From contig CM057826.1 of assembly GCA_030068075.1 (NCBI GenBank), forward strand, positions 95,035,804-95,099,803: 64,000 bases of DNA. The letters are read 5' to 3'. The position numbers were made by a program, and so were the translations under genes. Every line of letters begins with the position of its first letter. Within the stretch, counting starts at the first letter, position 1. This DNA is from Paguma larvata (lineage: Eukaryota; Chordata; Mammalia; Carnivora; Viverridae). A model generated the notes under the pieces. The model was not told where the DNA came from and searched no databases. It saw nothing but the letters and a program-made list of their open reading frames with translations. Shown here piece after piece: positions 11,990 to 23,273 of this stretch.

Positions 11990-12077
11990 AAGAATGCATA
12001 GGTTGAAAATATCTTTTTGCCATAAGAAAATAAGATAGCTAATTGAACATAATGAGCCAAGAAAATATGTTGTGTAG
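11990..12077 (+). repeat. Duplicated intron segment, empty-site copy
   Basis: About 88 bases from aagaatgcataggttg to atatgttgtgtag match 9,474-9,501 joined to 9,863-9,925, with five mismatches in the right-hand 59 bases. The other copy is interrupted by an L1. Confidence 0.9.
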
Positions 12078-12502
12078 TTAACTCACTTATCTGCATTGAA
12101 TACAGAATTATGGATTAGCTGCTGTTCTTTACACCTAGTTTGGGTTCTGTAGCTACTTCTGATCCCATAGACATTGCCACTATCATAGTGTGTCTTCACC
12201 CATCCACTCCCAAAAAATGTCTAGGATACATAGTGGGTAGAAAAGACGCTGGAATCCAGACAGAGAAGAGGAAAGCAACCTGAGTTAGCCAGTCTGGACC
12301 TCACATGGTTTATAGTGGTAGTGTTTGCTAAATGTGAAACTCCTCATATAAAAGTATATTTTTATAAAAATAACATGGTAGTTGCTCAAATATGTTAATT
12401 GATAAGATGTGTAACTTGATAAAAACACAAAGCTTACTAGAAACTAACTTCTTAAGTGAAGTAGCATCCTCAATGAAATATTATTTTGAAGACTGTGTAT
12501 AT

Positions 12503-12721
12503 TTAAAAAAAATTTTTTTAACACTAATTCACTTTTGAGGAACAGAGAGAGAGTACAAGTGGGAATGGGGCAGAGGGAAAGGGAGACACAGAATCCAAAG
12601 CAGGCTCCAGGCTCTGAGCTGTCAGCACAGAGCACGTTGCAGGGACTCGATCTCACGAACCATGAGATCATGTCCTGAGCCGAAGTTGGATGCCTAACCA
12701 ACTGAGCCACCCAGGCGCCCC
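12503..12721 (-). mobile_element. Felid tRNA-Lys SINE
   Basis: Minus-strand copy with a perfect 16-base target-site duplication TGAAGACTGTGTATAT at 12,487-12,502 and 12,722-12,737, about 0.6 kb after ANKRD31 exon c. Confidence 0.95.
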
Positions 12722-13481
12722 TGAAGACTGTGTATATCGATTAGACTTCTCTTAAAAGCGTTCTTTTAGTCATTTTAGAGAAGACAGTGTCATTCTTTGA
12801 ACGTAAGCGATTGTTAATCAACTAGTTTATAGCTTAAATATTTTAAATAGTATTCAAACTAAATTGCATTTGCCTTAGCACTTTGAAAATGACTTACATT
12901 GTTTCCTGGTATCTGTTAATAGTGGACAGAAAGTCAACTGCCAGTCTAATTGTCATTCCCTTGTAGGTACTCCTGTAGCTTTTATATTCTCCAGTTTCGC
13001 TGAGCTGTGTCTAAATGTGGAGCATTTTTATTAATTAAACTCAGGCCTAGAAATACTTCTTTACTCTGAAGACACCTTTCTCATTTGTATTCCAGAAACT
13101 TTCAGTCCTTAAACCTTTGAAAATTGCCTCTCCTCCATCTCAGTATTTTTATTTTTTGGAACTTCTGCTTAGATGTTTGTTAGACTAGTCTCAACGTCTT
13201 CTAATATCTTCTTCATATTTTCCATCTCTTTAACTTTCTACACTATATTCTGTGTGCTGTCCTTTGTCCCAGTTCATTATTTCTCTCCTCAAATATTTCT
13301 ACTGTATTTCACCCATATATGAACCTTTAATTTATATGACTGTGTTTTTTATTTGTAGAAATTCTTTGCTTTTCAAATTTTTGTTTCAAAGAAAGAACAA
13401 AATAAAACAAAAAGGAATTTTGAAGTCTTTTCCTGATTTTCTCACATGATAACATGATTCTTTATGTGGTTTTAAATTTTT

Positions 13482-13704
13482 TTTTAATTTTTTTTAATGT
13501 TTTCTTTTTATTTTTGAGACAGAGAGAGACAGAACATGAGTGGGGGAGGGGCAGAGAGAGAGGGAGACACAGAATCTGAAGCAGGCTCCAGGGTCTGAGC
13601 TGTCAGCAGCACAGAGCCCGACGCGGGGCTCAAACTCACAGACTGCAAGATGATGACCTGAGCTGAAGTCAGACGCTCAACCAACTGAGCCACCCAGGCG
13701 CCCC
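13482..13704 (-). mobile_element. Felid tRNA-Lys SINE
   Basis: Full minus-strand copy with head gccacccaggcgcccc at the right. Target-site duplication TTAAATTTTT at 13,472 and 13,705. Carries a small cagcag expansion in its body. Confidence 0.93.
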
Positions 13705-14459
13705 TTAAATTTTTTATTATGATCTCATTTTACTGAGGACCGATTACTATGGGAATTTTGGTGTGCCTAGGCTTCATGTTTAACATTTGCTTATGCTAGG
13801 GCCCTAGAAGTTTATCAGTTTCACACAAGTTTTTATGCTCATTTCTCAGTTTGGGTTCCTGAACCACACAAATTATATAAGTTTAGTTCTTATACACGTG
13901 TGCAGTGTAGGCTTGAATCTGATTCTCTACCCAAAGCCTTGGGAGGATCACAAGTAGAGCCTTTCTAATTTTCATTTAACCTAAAAGACACCCACTCAAG
14001 GTCACTAGCTTTATGTGGGGGTTCCATGCTGACGCCCTCCTCACATGGGCCTGAGGCTTTCTCTTTTATGGGCATTAAAAATCCAGCCCCTAATGCCTGT
14101 ATTGGTCCCAAATCCCCAGTGGGCCACCGCTAGCTTCATTTCTCACACCAGAGAATTTTACATTCATTTTCCATTCTTAGCTCTGTGTGTGTATATTTAA
14201 AGTCTGTTGTATTTTGTCCACTGTTTCCATGCGTTTGGAGTAGGCAGAGGTTCTTCTGTATCAGCTCAGCCCACCAGACTGACCATAAGTTTTATTAAGG
14301 GGTATATTTTCGTGTAAAGATTAGAACATCATGAAAAAACTACCTGTTGTTATTAGCTTTATGGGCATTTGCTTCACGAATAATGTATATAATAATGTAT
14401 TAGTATAATAATATAATATAATAATGTAATAATATATATATTTCAGATGCCAGCTTCAG

Positions 14460-14760
14460 AAAAAAAAATGTAATGGTGATATAGGAGTCTAAAGAAAACC
14501 AACTTTGGGTGAGGGGTTGGGCAAAATGGATGAGGGAAGTGGGAGATACAGGCTTCCAGTTGTGAGATGAGTAAGTCACAGGGATAAAAGGTCCAGTATA
14601 GGAAATATAATCAGCGATATCGTAATAGTGTTGTATGGTGACAGAGGGTGGCTTTACTTGTGAGGAGCATAGTATAACATATAAGCTTACCAAATTACTG
14701 TCCTACACCTGAAACTAATGTAGTATTGTGTTTCAACGGTACTTCAATTAAGAAAAAAAA
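14460..14760 (+). mobile_element. L1 3' UTR fragment
   Basis: L1 3' UTR-like text including aggcttccagttgtgagatg and the end acacctgaaactaatgtagt, then an A-rich tail. Confidence 0.7.
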
Positions 14761-15004
14761 GAAAAAACCAACTTCAAAAAAGAAAAACTCAAATGTAAGG
14801 ACTTTAAAGTCAGTAAGGGTTAGTCTTTTGTAAAGGTGAACTTGTGAATGTTGGAAACTTCAAATCAAATCAGGGATGGGGTGACTTTGTGGCCAGTTAC
14901 AAAGGAAATGAGATGATTTTAGTTTGGTGCTACCTTGTAACATCTTCAAATCATAGCATGTAGGCAGCCTCCTTCTCTATACCTGTGTAGAGGAAGCACA
15001 GAAG

Positions 15005-15275
15005 TGATAACAATACTTGGCATTCACTGGGTACTTACTATATAACAAGCTCTTTTTTAAGTGCTTTATATGAACTCATTTAGTCCTTGTAATAACCTAG
15101 GTGTGTTCTGTTATTCCCATTACCTTTCTCATTACAGTTGAGGAAGCTAATGTAAGAGAGGTTGAGTAATTTAATCCAAAATTACTTTTCTGTTAAGTAG
15201 TAATACCAGAACTAAAGCAATGCCAGGCAGTCTGGCTATAGAGCCTGTGCTTCTAACCACTGTACCATAGTTTGC
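15005..15275 (-). mobile_element. MIR
   Basis: cactgggtacttactatata, gaggaagctaatgtaagaga, tctaaccactgtaccatag: antisense MIR, nearly full length. Confidence 0.85.
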
Positions 15276-15410
15276 AAAATTGGAAAGGAGGTGTCAAAGG
15301 CAAAGATGATCCTACCCCAGTAAAAATAGGAAATTGGAATAAAATTTTAGTGAAGCTTCTAGTAAGCACAATATAAACTGTCTAAAGCTGGTTATTCCAA
15401 AGACAAATTG

Positions 15411-15411
<1 letters not shown>

Positions 15412-15466
<55 letters not shown>
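15412..15466. repeat. (GT)n microsatellite
   Basis: About 27 uninterrupted GT units, long enough to be polymorphic. Confidence 0.97.
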
Positions 15467-15469
<3 letters not shown>

Positions 15470-16204
15470 AAGTTAAACAAGAAGTAATGAAGGACTAAAA
15501 AGGGGGTCTTGGGGGAAAGAGTATGCTGGACCCTCCGTTGTGGAAGGTGAAGCTTGTGTGGAGTTGAAGGTTATTGCCCACGATATGAGCAAAACAGAAA
15601 GGAAAATCAGCACCAAAAAGTGTTTTCTTTATCCTGACCCGTAGGTGGATGCTTAGCCAGTTCAGACCTTTAGTTTGCTCTTCTAGCCATTCAGTATAAA
15701 AAGAAATAAATCTCATTTGTTTGTTTGTTTTGCGTATTTATATTTTATAGTTCTGTTTGGATGCATTTCATAAATGACAGCAGTGAGATTGCTTTTCCAC
15801 ATAATTGGATGCTTTTATTATGTGCATTTTTCATGTCCCTTGTAGGCACCAAAGTAAAATTTCAGGGGAGTGTACTTCAGAAGACTTTGAGGACTGACAC
15901 AGTTTTTAAATGAATGTGTATTGAGAATATATTAAAGAATAGATAATACGAGTCGGTCCGTCAGTTTTTATTTATTGAGCAGCAGCTTTATATATCCAGC
16001 AGTTTGGAAATCATTCACAAATACAAAAGCTATGCTCCTGCCTGTAAGATCTTATTATTTTGAGGGAGAACTCTAATATGTAAGATATTATATATATGAA
16101 TGCTAAGTTATGTAGCACTGAAATTCTTAAGGAATTCTTAGAAAGGAGAAATTCATAGGAATTAGATTAGTCAGAGGTTTCATGTATGAGATGGGTTTTA
16201 TATA

Positions 16205-16385
16205 CTAAAAAGCAGTATTTATTGAATTCTTACCTTGTAATGGCACTGTCCTGAGCATATTTACATGTGTTCCTCTGTTCAGGCCACGAGAGGACAAGTA
16301 ACTTGCTAGAGCCCCGCAGCTAGGACAAAGTGAAGCCAAATCACACCCAGGCAGCCTAATTCCAGAATCGACTCCGTGATTACAT
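16205..16385 (-). mobile_element. MIR
   Basis: tttattgaattcttaccttg, ggacaagtaacttgctagag, cccaggcagcctaattccag. Confidence 0.7.
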
Positions 16386-16939
16386 CATTTCCCATAAGAA
16401 AGAGATGGATCTGGGCAAAGTTAATTGAAGGCATCCCAGGCAGGACAGTCACTGCTGACAAGGGCATAGGAAGGTGGCCCTAAATCCTATTTGAATTTTT
16501 GGGAGAGTAGTGTTTTGTATTTTAAGATTATGTGTGTGATTTCAATAGTGTGTGGTGATAGTCACACGCCTTAAAGTGACCTTACTGCATACATGTGGTC
16601 TTTAAATATTATGTGCCCTCAGTTGTTCTTGTTTCGCCTACACCTATGACTGTAACAGAAGTCACTGAGAAATTGTGATTCTTTCTATGGTTGCTCCTCT
16701 CATAGTGTATTTACCAGGAGTAGATCTGCTACCTAAATCAGAATACTTAAATTTACTTTTTCCCCCAAGTATGCAACATTTATACAGGTAAACAAAGCAT
16801 GAACACATTTTGAACATAAAGCAAAATAAGCATTTTAGCAGCACTTTCTTCAAGACCTTCACTGTGCATTTGACAGTTGCATATCAGAGAGAAATATCTA
16901 CCTTCTTGTAATGAAGTTTTTAATATTTTTATCTGATAG

Positions 16940-17027
16940 CATCATACCATCAGTGCCATTCTACAAGGTATAGAAGAAAAACAAGAAAATTTACTGGAAT
17001 TTGAAATAAGAACCTCTGAAGATGCAG
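16940..17027 (+). CDS. ANKRD31: ANKRD31 exon d: start of helical region
   Basis: A small 88-base exon between acceptor tctgatag and the consensus donor gtaagt. It codes HHTISAILQGIEEKQENLL and a short acidic continuation. It enters in phase 0 and leaves in phase 1, matching both neighbours. The heptad-like spacing of I/L and high Glu/Lys/Gln content suggest the first turns of a long helix or coiled coil continuing through the next two exons. No stand-alone domain is recognised. Confidence 0.82.
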
Positions 17028-17974
17028 GTAAGTATGCACCCATACTCAAGTTTGATTATTTCATACATCCAGCGTCATTACTACCTCGACTTCTTACAGT
17101 CCGTGGCTATGTCAAAGCTTACTGAAAGTAGCCTTTTTTTATATGATAGTTAAGTGCCAGCAATGAGCATTAGAAGTCATTTATGCAAACCAGTAGTTAG
17201 TGTACTTGTTGATCAAGATACTTTCTACACTCAAAGTGTAGCATAAGTAACATGAGACACTTGGAACAATGATCAGAGATAAGCCACTAGTGGTGATATG
17301 TTTAGATGAAGATGTGGAGAAAAAAAGCACAAGATAGTGACTAGAGAGGAGACTGTGTTACTCCTTGGCTCCTCAGCTTCACCCAGCTATGGTAACCCTT
17401 AAAAACACCAGGAAAGGAATATGCAGTTGTGACTCAAGTAGGGCAAACCCTCAGACCTTTCAGATGAGCAGATATACCAGTAAATGTCTTAGCATAGATG
17501 TCTTCCTGTTTACAAAACACTAGTGATTCAAAATAGTAAATTTGACTTTGATCCCTGACTTGCTAATCTGAATTTCTCGAAAGTTCACTGACTATTTGTA
17601 AATCTTTGGTAGCTCACAGTTGTGTTGTCCTGAGTTAACTATTACAAGGTAAAAATTAAGTCTTGATAGATGTAGATCTGAATGTTAAAGTAGCTAGTTA
17701 AAAAGTAATTTGAAGTATCTCATCAATCTTCAGTGTAATAGGATACAGCTATTAGTTCATCTCTTATCCTAGTTCATACTGTATAGTCTTTAAAAAGTTA
17801 TTTCCTTTTAAATTATACCCATTCTACCTTTCATCTTAGCCTAACACATGGTATATGTTATGTTTTGAGGAAAATAATATGAAATGCTATAATATATACC
17901 CCCCAAAAGTGTGACTAGTTCATATATTTTATTTAGTATATATAATATACATATAAGATGAATTTTCTAATTTT

Positions 17975-18425
17975 TTTTTTACTTTTATTTTTTTATTTAT
18001 TTATTTATTTATTTATTTATTTTTTTGTTATAATAGTTTATTTTCAAATTGGTTTACATATAACACCCAGTGTTCATCCCAACATGTGCCCTTTTTAATG
18101 CCCATCACCCCCTCTCCCCCCTCCCTCATCCCCCTTACCCTCAGTTTTTTCTTAGTCTTTGAGAGTCTCTTATGTTTTATCTCCCTCCCTCTCTGTGTCT
18201 TTTTTTTCTTTCCCCTCTTCCCCTCCCCCTGGTTTTTGCTTAGTTTCACAAAGTCCACCTATTCGTGGAAACATATGGTATCTGTCTTTTTCTGACTGAC
18301 TTATTTCACTTAACATAATACCCTCCAGTTCCATCCATGTTGCTACACATGGCCAGATTTCATTTTTTTTCATTGCCACGTAGTAGTCCATTGTATATAA
18401 GAAGTTATGGTACTTATATACAATG
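17975..18425 (-). mobile_element. Young carnivore L1 3' end with 5' hairpin
   Basis: Reverse complement of the same L1 subfamily as at 9.5 kb, with a (TTTA)n tail at the left. Target-site duplication GAATTTTCTAATTTT at 17,960-17,974 and 18,426-18,440. The 5' end carries a 13-base inverted repeat (18,389-18,401 and 18,413-18,425). Confidence 0.92.
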
Positions 18426-19329
18426 GAATTTTCTAATTTTATAATTAAACTATATTAAAGTATTTTGTAAGAAAAAATGTGCTAAAAATACCTACTGTCC
18501 CACCACAATATTTTGTTGTATTTATTTCCTTTTTTCTAAGAATTTGGTTATGCAGTTATACCTCGATAAAACTATTAAAAACATAGTTTAGATCATGCTA
18601 AACTTGCCAACTTGACATTTTCTCTCTAGAGCCATTATTCTTAGTGTTTTACCTAGCATCCTATTCTATAAATGTTCCAGGGCTTAATTTTTCCACTTTT
18701 TTGCTATTTTATAGCATATAGCTTTCTGGATTTAGGACTATTTTCTTAGGAAACATTTGGAATTATTGGGTCAAAAATTTATAAACATTTTAAAATCTAT
18801 TGATGAGTATTAATAAATTGGTCCATAAAGTATTAGATATTAATTTAACTTGCGTTTTCACCGAAACACATTAGTGTTTGTTTTCCTTTATGCTGCTCAT
18901 AGGATCAGTATTTTCATTTAAATTAATTTACCAGTTTAATAAGAAAAATGTGCCTCATATTTTCACTTACCTTATTATTAATGGTATTTTTTCTCTAGTT
19001 TTATTCCTGCTTTGTGAACTGACTGCTCCTTTTTCTCTGTTAATAAGCTGGAGCCATTTTACACAGTCGAGTTATTGACTCCTTTTCTGCCATAGCTGCT
19101 GCAAATATGTTTTTTAGCTACTTAACTGTTTTTATTTGTTATGTGTTAGTTTATCCTTATATACATACATTTTCAAATTCTGTATAATACAGTGTATCAG
19201 CCCTTTTCCTGTGCTGTTTCTTTTAATGCTTTTAAGGTTAGAAACTTTTCCTCCCTCCCCATCCCTAGGCTTTGTAAATTAATTTTGCTCTTTTATGACC
19301 GATACATTGACTAGTCAGGATCCCTTTAC

Positions 19330-19860
19330 TTTCAGGAGCGGTGAGGCAATGGGACTCCAGAGTTCTTGGCTAGTAACTAGATGCTGACTGCTCTGGACTC
19401 CATCAGTCTTTGGCAAATGACCGAAACTTAAGTCTCTTCAGAGGAGTTGTTTTTTTTTTTTTGGTGGTCCACTTACACAGACTCTTTCTCTCAGATAGAA
19501 ATCCCCAGGCTCACAGGGCAGGCTCCGCACCAAGTCTTCAGGCTCCTGGCGCTCGGGACTTGTGGTTAGAAGGGAGGACAGTTAGCTTCTAGCACAGGAG
19601 CAACTCTCCCTTTTCCCTGCTGTCCACATGTCTTGCCCTGCAGGGCCTCAACCTCCAGATGTTCAGGGAGGAAGCCAGGTGTGAGTCCGTTATCACCTCA
19701 AAAGAAAGTTACTATCCTCTTCAACAGTTCTTTGAGAGACTGCCCCCGTTAGGCTTGAGACAGAGAGAAACCTCCTCACCTCTCACTTCGGCTGTTCAGA
19801 TTGGAGATTCCCATCCAGTTGAGCAATAGCTTTCTGAAGAAGTATCTTCACAAATTCACC
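19330..19860. other. Unassigned GC-richer block in intron d
   Basis: Contains a T12 tract (19,450) and text such as ctccagatgttcagggagga. It may be an old transposon 5' region, but I cannot name it. Confidence 0.45.
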
Positions 19861-20397
19861 ACCGCCTTATTCTGACACCTTTTATATCTTTGATCTAGCT
19901 GAGGGGTCCAGAAATAATGAATCCCATTTCGTACATTTTTTTGTAGGTTTTTCTTATCGATGTCTTGCATTCACTTTGATGTCAGATATCTTAGTGCCTC
20001 AACCAAACTGACCAAAAAGATGTTTACTTTAAACATTTTGTATATTGTTTTTTTCTGAAGCATTTCAACTCTGCTATTCTTTTGAAATCTCTTTTCCACA
20101 TGTGGCATAAGATAAAGAGAATAGAGTCCCCACCCGCATGTAACTGTTCCATTTCCCTCTTATTTGTCGAATAATTTCTGTCATCCTTATTCCTTATTAT
20201 CATATATTAAAATCTTACACATATTAGAGCAATTTTTAGGTTCTCCCTAAGATACCACTGATTAATGTATCTGATAAATAAATATAGACTGTCAAGTTAC
20301 ATGTAAAATTCTTCATATCCTTTTTTATAAAAACATATAGAATTTTCTTGGTTACTATGATAATGTTATTTTTACCTATGATTTAAAATTCAGTTAG

Positions 20398-20628
20398 GGG
20401 CACCTGGGTGGCTCAGTTGGTTAAGCGGCCGACTTCAGCTCAGGTCATGATCTCACGGTCTGTGGGTTCGAGCCCCGCGTCGGGCTCTGTGCTGGCTCAT
20501 CACAGCCTGAAGCCTGCTTCGGTTTCTGTGTCTCCCTCTCTCTCTGCCCTTCCCCTGCTCACGCTCTGTCTCTATGTCTCTCAAAAATAAACGTTAAAAA
20601 AATTTAAAAAAATAAAATAAAATAAAAT
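20398..20628 (+). mobile_element. Felid tRNA-Lys SINE with AAAAT tail repeat
   Basis: Full copy; tail extended as (AAAAT)n. Target-site duplication AAAATTCAGTTAG at 20,385-20,397 and 20,629-20,641. An 8-base body difference (gctggctcatcacagcctg) marks a minor variant. Confidence 0.95.
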
Positions 20629-21499
20629 AAAATTCAGTTAGAAAAAAACAATGTGACAGGGATACATCATGTACATGGTAATAACATGTTTTATTGAATA
20701 ATGTGTTAAATCTACCAAATTTATATCTAAATTGTTAATGATCATCCAAGTTTCCTCCCTTTGTTAGCACACGCATCACATACAATTAATCCTTATTCAT
20801 AGCATTGAAGACACAGAAAGTACTCTGGGAATATTGACTTTTTACTGATCAAGTCATTTGTCTGATTTGCAAAGGGAGGCTCTGGAACAAATTTCGACTG
20901 AACTTCATGTCATTTTCTACCCCTGATTTTCTCTATTTATCTAGAAAAATATGCATTGGTCTAAAATAATTAGGACAAAAAATTAAACAAAGCCAAAAGT
21001 AAAATAAATAAACAGTCATTTAAAAGAAAATACATTCATCTAAGTCTTTCCATTTACTACTTGGGAATCTGGATTTGGACGTAATTGGCATTTATGTGTA
21101 AATCTTGTGGATTCGTGATGGATGGGGCACATCATGATGCCTTAGGAAGCAGTGGAAGAAAATAGAAAAATTTTAAATAATTATTATAAGAATAATTTTG
21201 TATATATCTGTGTGACCTTAGATATCATATAACTCTACCTAAGTGTTAAGTGTAAAGAACAAGAACTGATAGCATGATTCTTATTTTTAGCTAAATGTAA
21301 TATATAGTTACATATGGTATAAATATATAGACCAATGCATTAAATCAATGCATTTGTCGAGTACAAAAGAGGAGAAGCAGGGGGTGCAAGCGGGATACTC
21401 TTTTTTACTTTTCTTCTGGGTAAACATTCATATTGTTTGAAAATTTTTATGACAGTGTATTCCTTTTGTATTTAAAAAAGTAAATAATTTTAACAGAGT

Positions 21500-21640
21500 A
21501 TTTATTTTCCTATTTACCTGCCTTCACTACCCTCATTTCACAAATAAGAAAAGTAACCAAAGAGGGCATGTGACTTGTCCGGAGTCACAGAAGTTAGTGG
21601 AGTAGCAGGATTAGAACTCAAGCTGGCCGGCCCTATTCAG
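21500..21640 (-). mobile_element. MIR fragment
   Basis: ctcatttcacaaataagaaa, gggcatgtgacttgtccgga, ggattagaactcaagctgg. Confidence 0.7.
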
Positions 21641-21818
21641 GGCACTTTCTTAGGGTGGCATAATTCAAGGGCCCTTGGTTTATATATCTGGGTCATTGAT
21701 ACTGGGGAGCAGGGTAGGGAAGTAATGGCTTTTTAAACTTAACAGTAAGGCTGAGTCCTCTGTGATCAAATTTAATAATAGCTATCTCTCCAGTGACTTT
21801 TTATTGCCGTGTTTTCAG

Positions 21819-21915
21819 AACAATACATTGAAAAGATGTTAGAGATAAAAGATGTTATGGATAACGTGCTTGCCAAACAGAAGGCAGAGAGGGATGATCT
21901 GGCCAAAAAATACAG
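21819..21915 (+). CDS. ANKRD31: ANKRD31 exon e: coiled-coil-like segment
   Basis: Acceptor gttttcag and donor gtgagt bound 97 bases. The peptide runs EQYIEKMLEIKDVMDNVLA and KQKAERDDLAKKYR, strongly charged with regular hydrophobic spacing, so a helix or coiled coil is likely. Phase 1 start and phase 2 end fit: the last two bases AG plus the first base of the next exon make an Arg codon. No stop or frameshift. Confidence 0.85.
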
Positions 21916-22479
21916 GTGAGTGAAAAGAATAGGACTGCTTTAGAATTTTCATAATTTATCCCTTTTTAGATACAATAGTTACGTCTGGAATTTCTTAAGA
22001 GTACAATTGTCGCTTAGGACCACAGAATGACTTTATGAGGTCATCTAATCTATTACCTTCATGGGGAATTGTACCTCTCAGAGAGATATTTTTCTTTTTT
22101 ATTACTTGAAATACTCAGAAGAGGACATTTTAGTATCTTAAAACGTTGTCTACAGCCAAGAATTTTATGAAAACCTCTCTGGTCATGAGTCCCCAAAATA
22201 AATTTCTTTCCATAGTAAACTCAGATTTTTAACATTAAAATTTTTTCTTTTTGCTGTCACAAATGTTATCTAAGTGGTGTAACCATGTGTATTTTCTGGT
22301 TTTGTGTATATCTAAACTCTCAGGGTTTTAAAGGGGTTTTATCCTGATTATATTGGTTCTATACCTCTTCTTTTCCCTTTTTTTTGAGAAAGATGTATTT
22401 TTTTCTTGTTTGGGCATATTTTTATTAGTTTTTCATAGACTTAGCTACCTGTGCCTTTTTATTTTTTTATGATGAGAAC

Positions 22480-22865
22480 TTTTAAGATTTACTCTCTTAG
22501 CAACTTTCAAATATGCAATACAGTATTATTAACTACAGTCTCTATGGTGTATGGTACATCCCCATGATTTATCTGTTTTATTACTGGATGTTTGTACCTT
22601 TTGACCCCCCTCACCCACTTCACCCACCTTCTACCTTCCACCTCTGACAACCATCAATCTGTTCTCTGTATCTATGAGTTCATTTTTTTGTGTTGTGGTG
22701 TTTTTTTTTGTTTTGTTTTTGTTTTCTTTAGATTCCACATATAAGTGAGATCATACAGTATTTGTTTTTCTCTGTCTGACTTATTTCACTTAACATAATG
22801 CTCTCAAGGTCTATGCATGTTGTCAAAAATGGCAGGATTTCTTTCTTTTTAATGGCTGAATAATA

Positions 22866-22906
<41 letters not shown>

Positions 22907-23040
22907 TACATATCATATCTTTATTCAGCCTTTGATGGACACATAGGTTGCTTCCATGTCTTGGCTATTGTTAATAATACTGCGGTTAATATGGGGTTGC
23001 GGATATCTTTTTGACCTTATTCCTTATTCACATGTAATTT
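22480..23040 (-). mobile_element. Old L1 3' region
   Basis: Antisense L1 3' text (tctgacttatttcacttaac, atggacacataggttgcttc, gctattgttaataatactgc) containing a GT microsatellite. Confidence 0.82.
22869..22904. repeat. (GT)n microsatellite inside L1
   Basis: About 18 uninterrupted GT units at the place where the L1 normally reads tattccattgtgtata. Confidence 0.95.
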
Positions 23041-23059
23041 TTTAATTTCCTTTATATTC

Positions 23060-23273
23060 TTTTGTTTAAAGTTTGTTTTTAAGAGAGAGAAAGAGCAAGT
23101 ACATGCATGCGCACCAGTAGGGGAGGGGCAGAGAGAGGGAGAGAGAATCCCAAGCAGGCTTTGCACCATCAGCGTGGAGCTCGGTGCAGGGCTCGATCTC
23201 ATAAACTGTGAGATCATAACCTGAGACAAAATCAAAAGTCAGATGCTTAACTGACTGAGCCACCTGGCGCCCC
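23060..23273 (-). mobile_element. Older carnivore SINE
   Basis: Diverged minus-strand copy (head gagccacctggcgcccc, one base missing), body with agagagaatcccaagcaggct. Confidence 0.85.

Larger units (their letters stand above)
11895..16939 (+). other. ANKRD31 intron c (5.0 kb)
   Basis: Holds the empty-site copy of an 88-base duplicated segment (11,990-12,077), two minus-strand SINEs (12.5 and 13.5 kb), an L1 3' end (about 14.5-14.76 kb), two MIRs (15.0 and 16.2 kb) and a GT microsatellite (15.41 kb). The rest is unassigned. Confidence 0.8.
17028..21818 (+). other. ANKRD31 intron d (4.8 kb)
   Basis: Holds a minus-strand L1 3' end (17,975-18,425), a plus-strand SINE (20.4 kb) and a MIR (21.5 kb). 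Between 18,441 and 20,384 there is AT-rich, possibly L1-derived sequence and a GC-richer unassigned block at about 19,330-19,860. Confidence 0.8.

Noticed and set aside
11895..12038. Possible extension of exon c as an alternative 3' end
   Set aside because: The donor gtgagt at 11,895 is strong, the phase fits the next exon, and the extension contains intron sequence without a conserved feature.
9537..18391. Pairs of 60-80-codon frames around 9.6 and 18.2 kb with matching peptides
   Set aside because: Both come from the same L1 3' UTR sequence, which is purine-rich and lacks stops.
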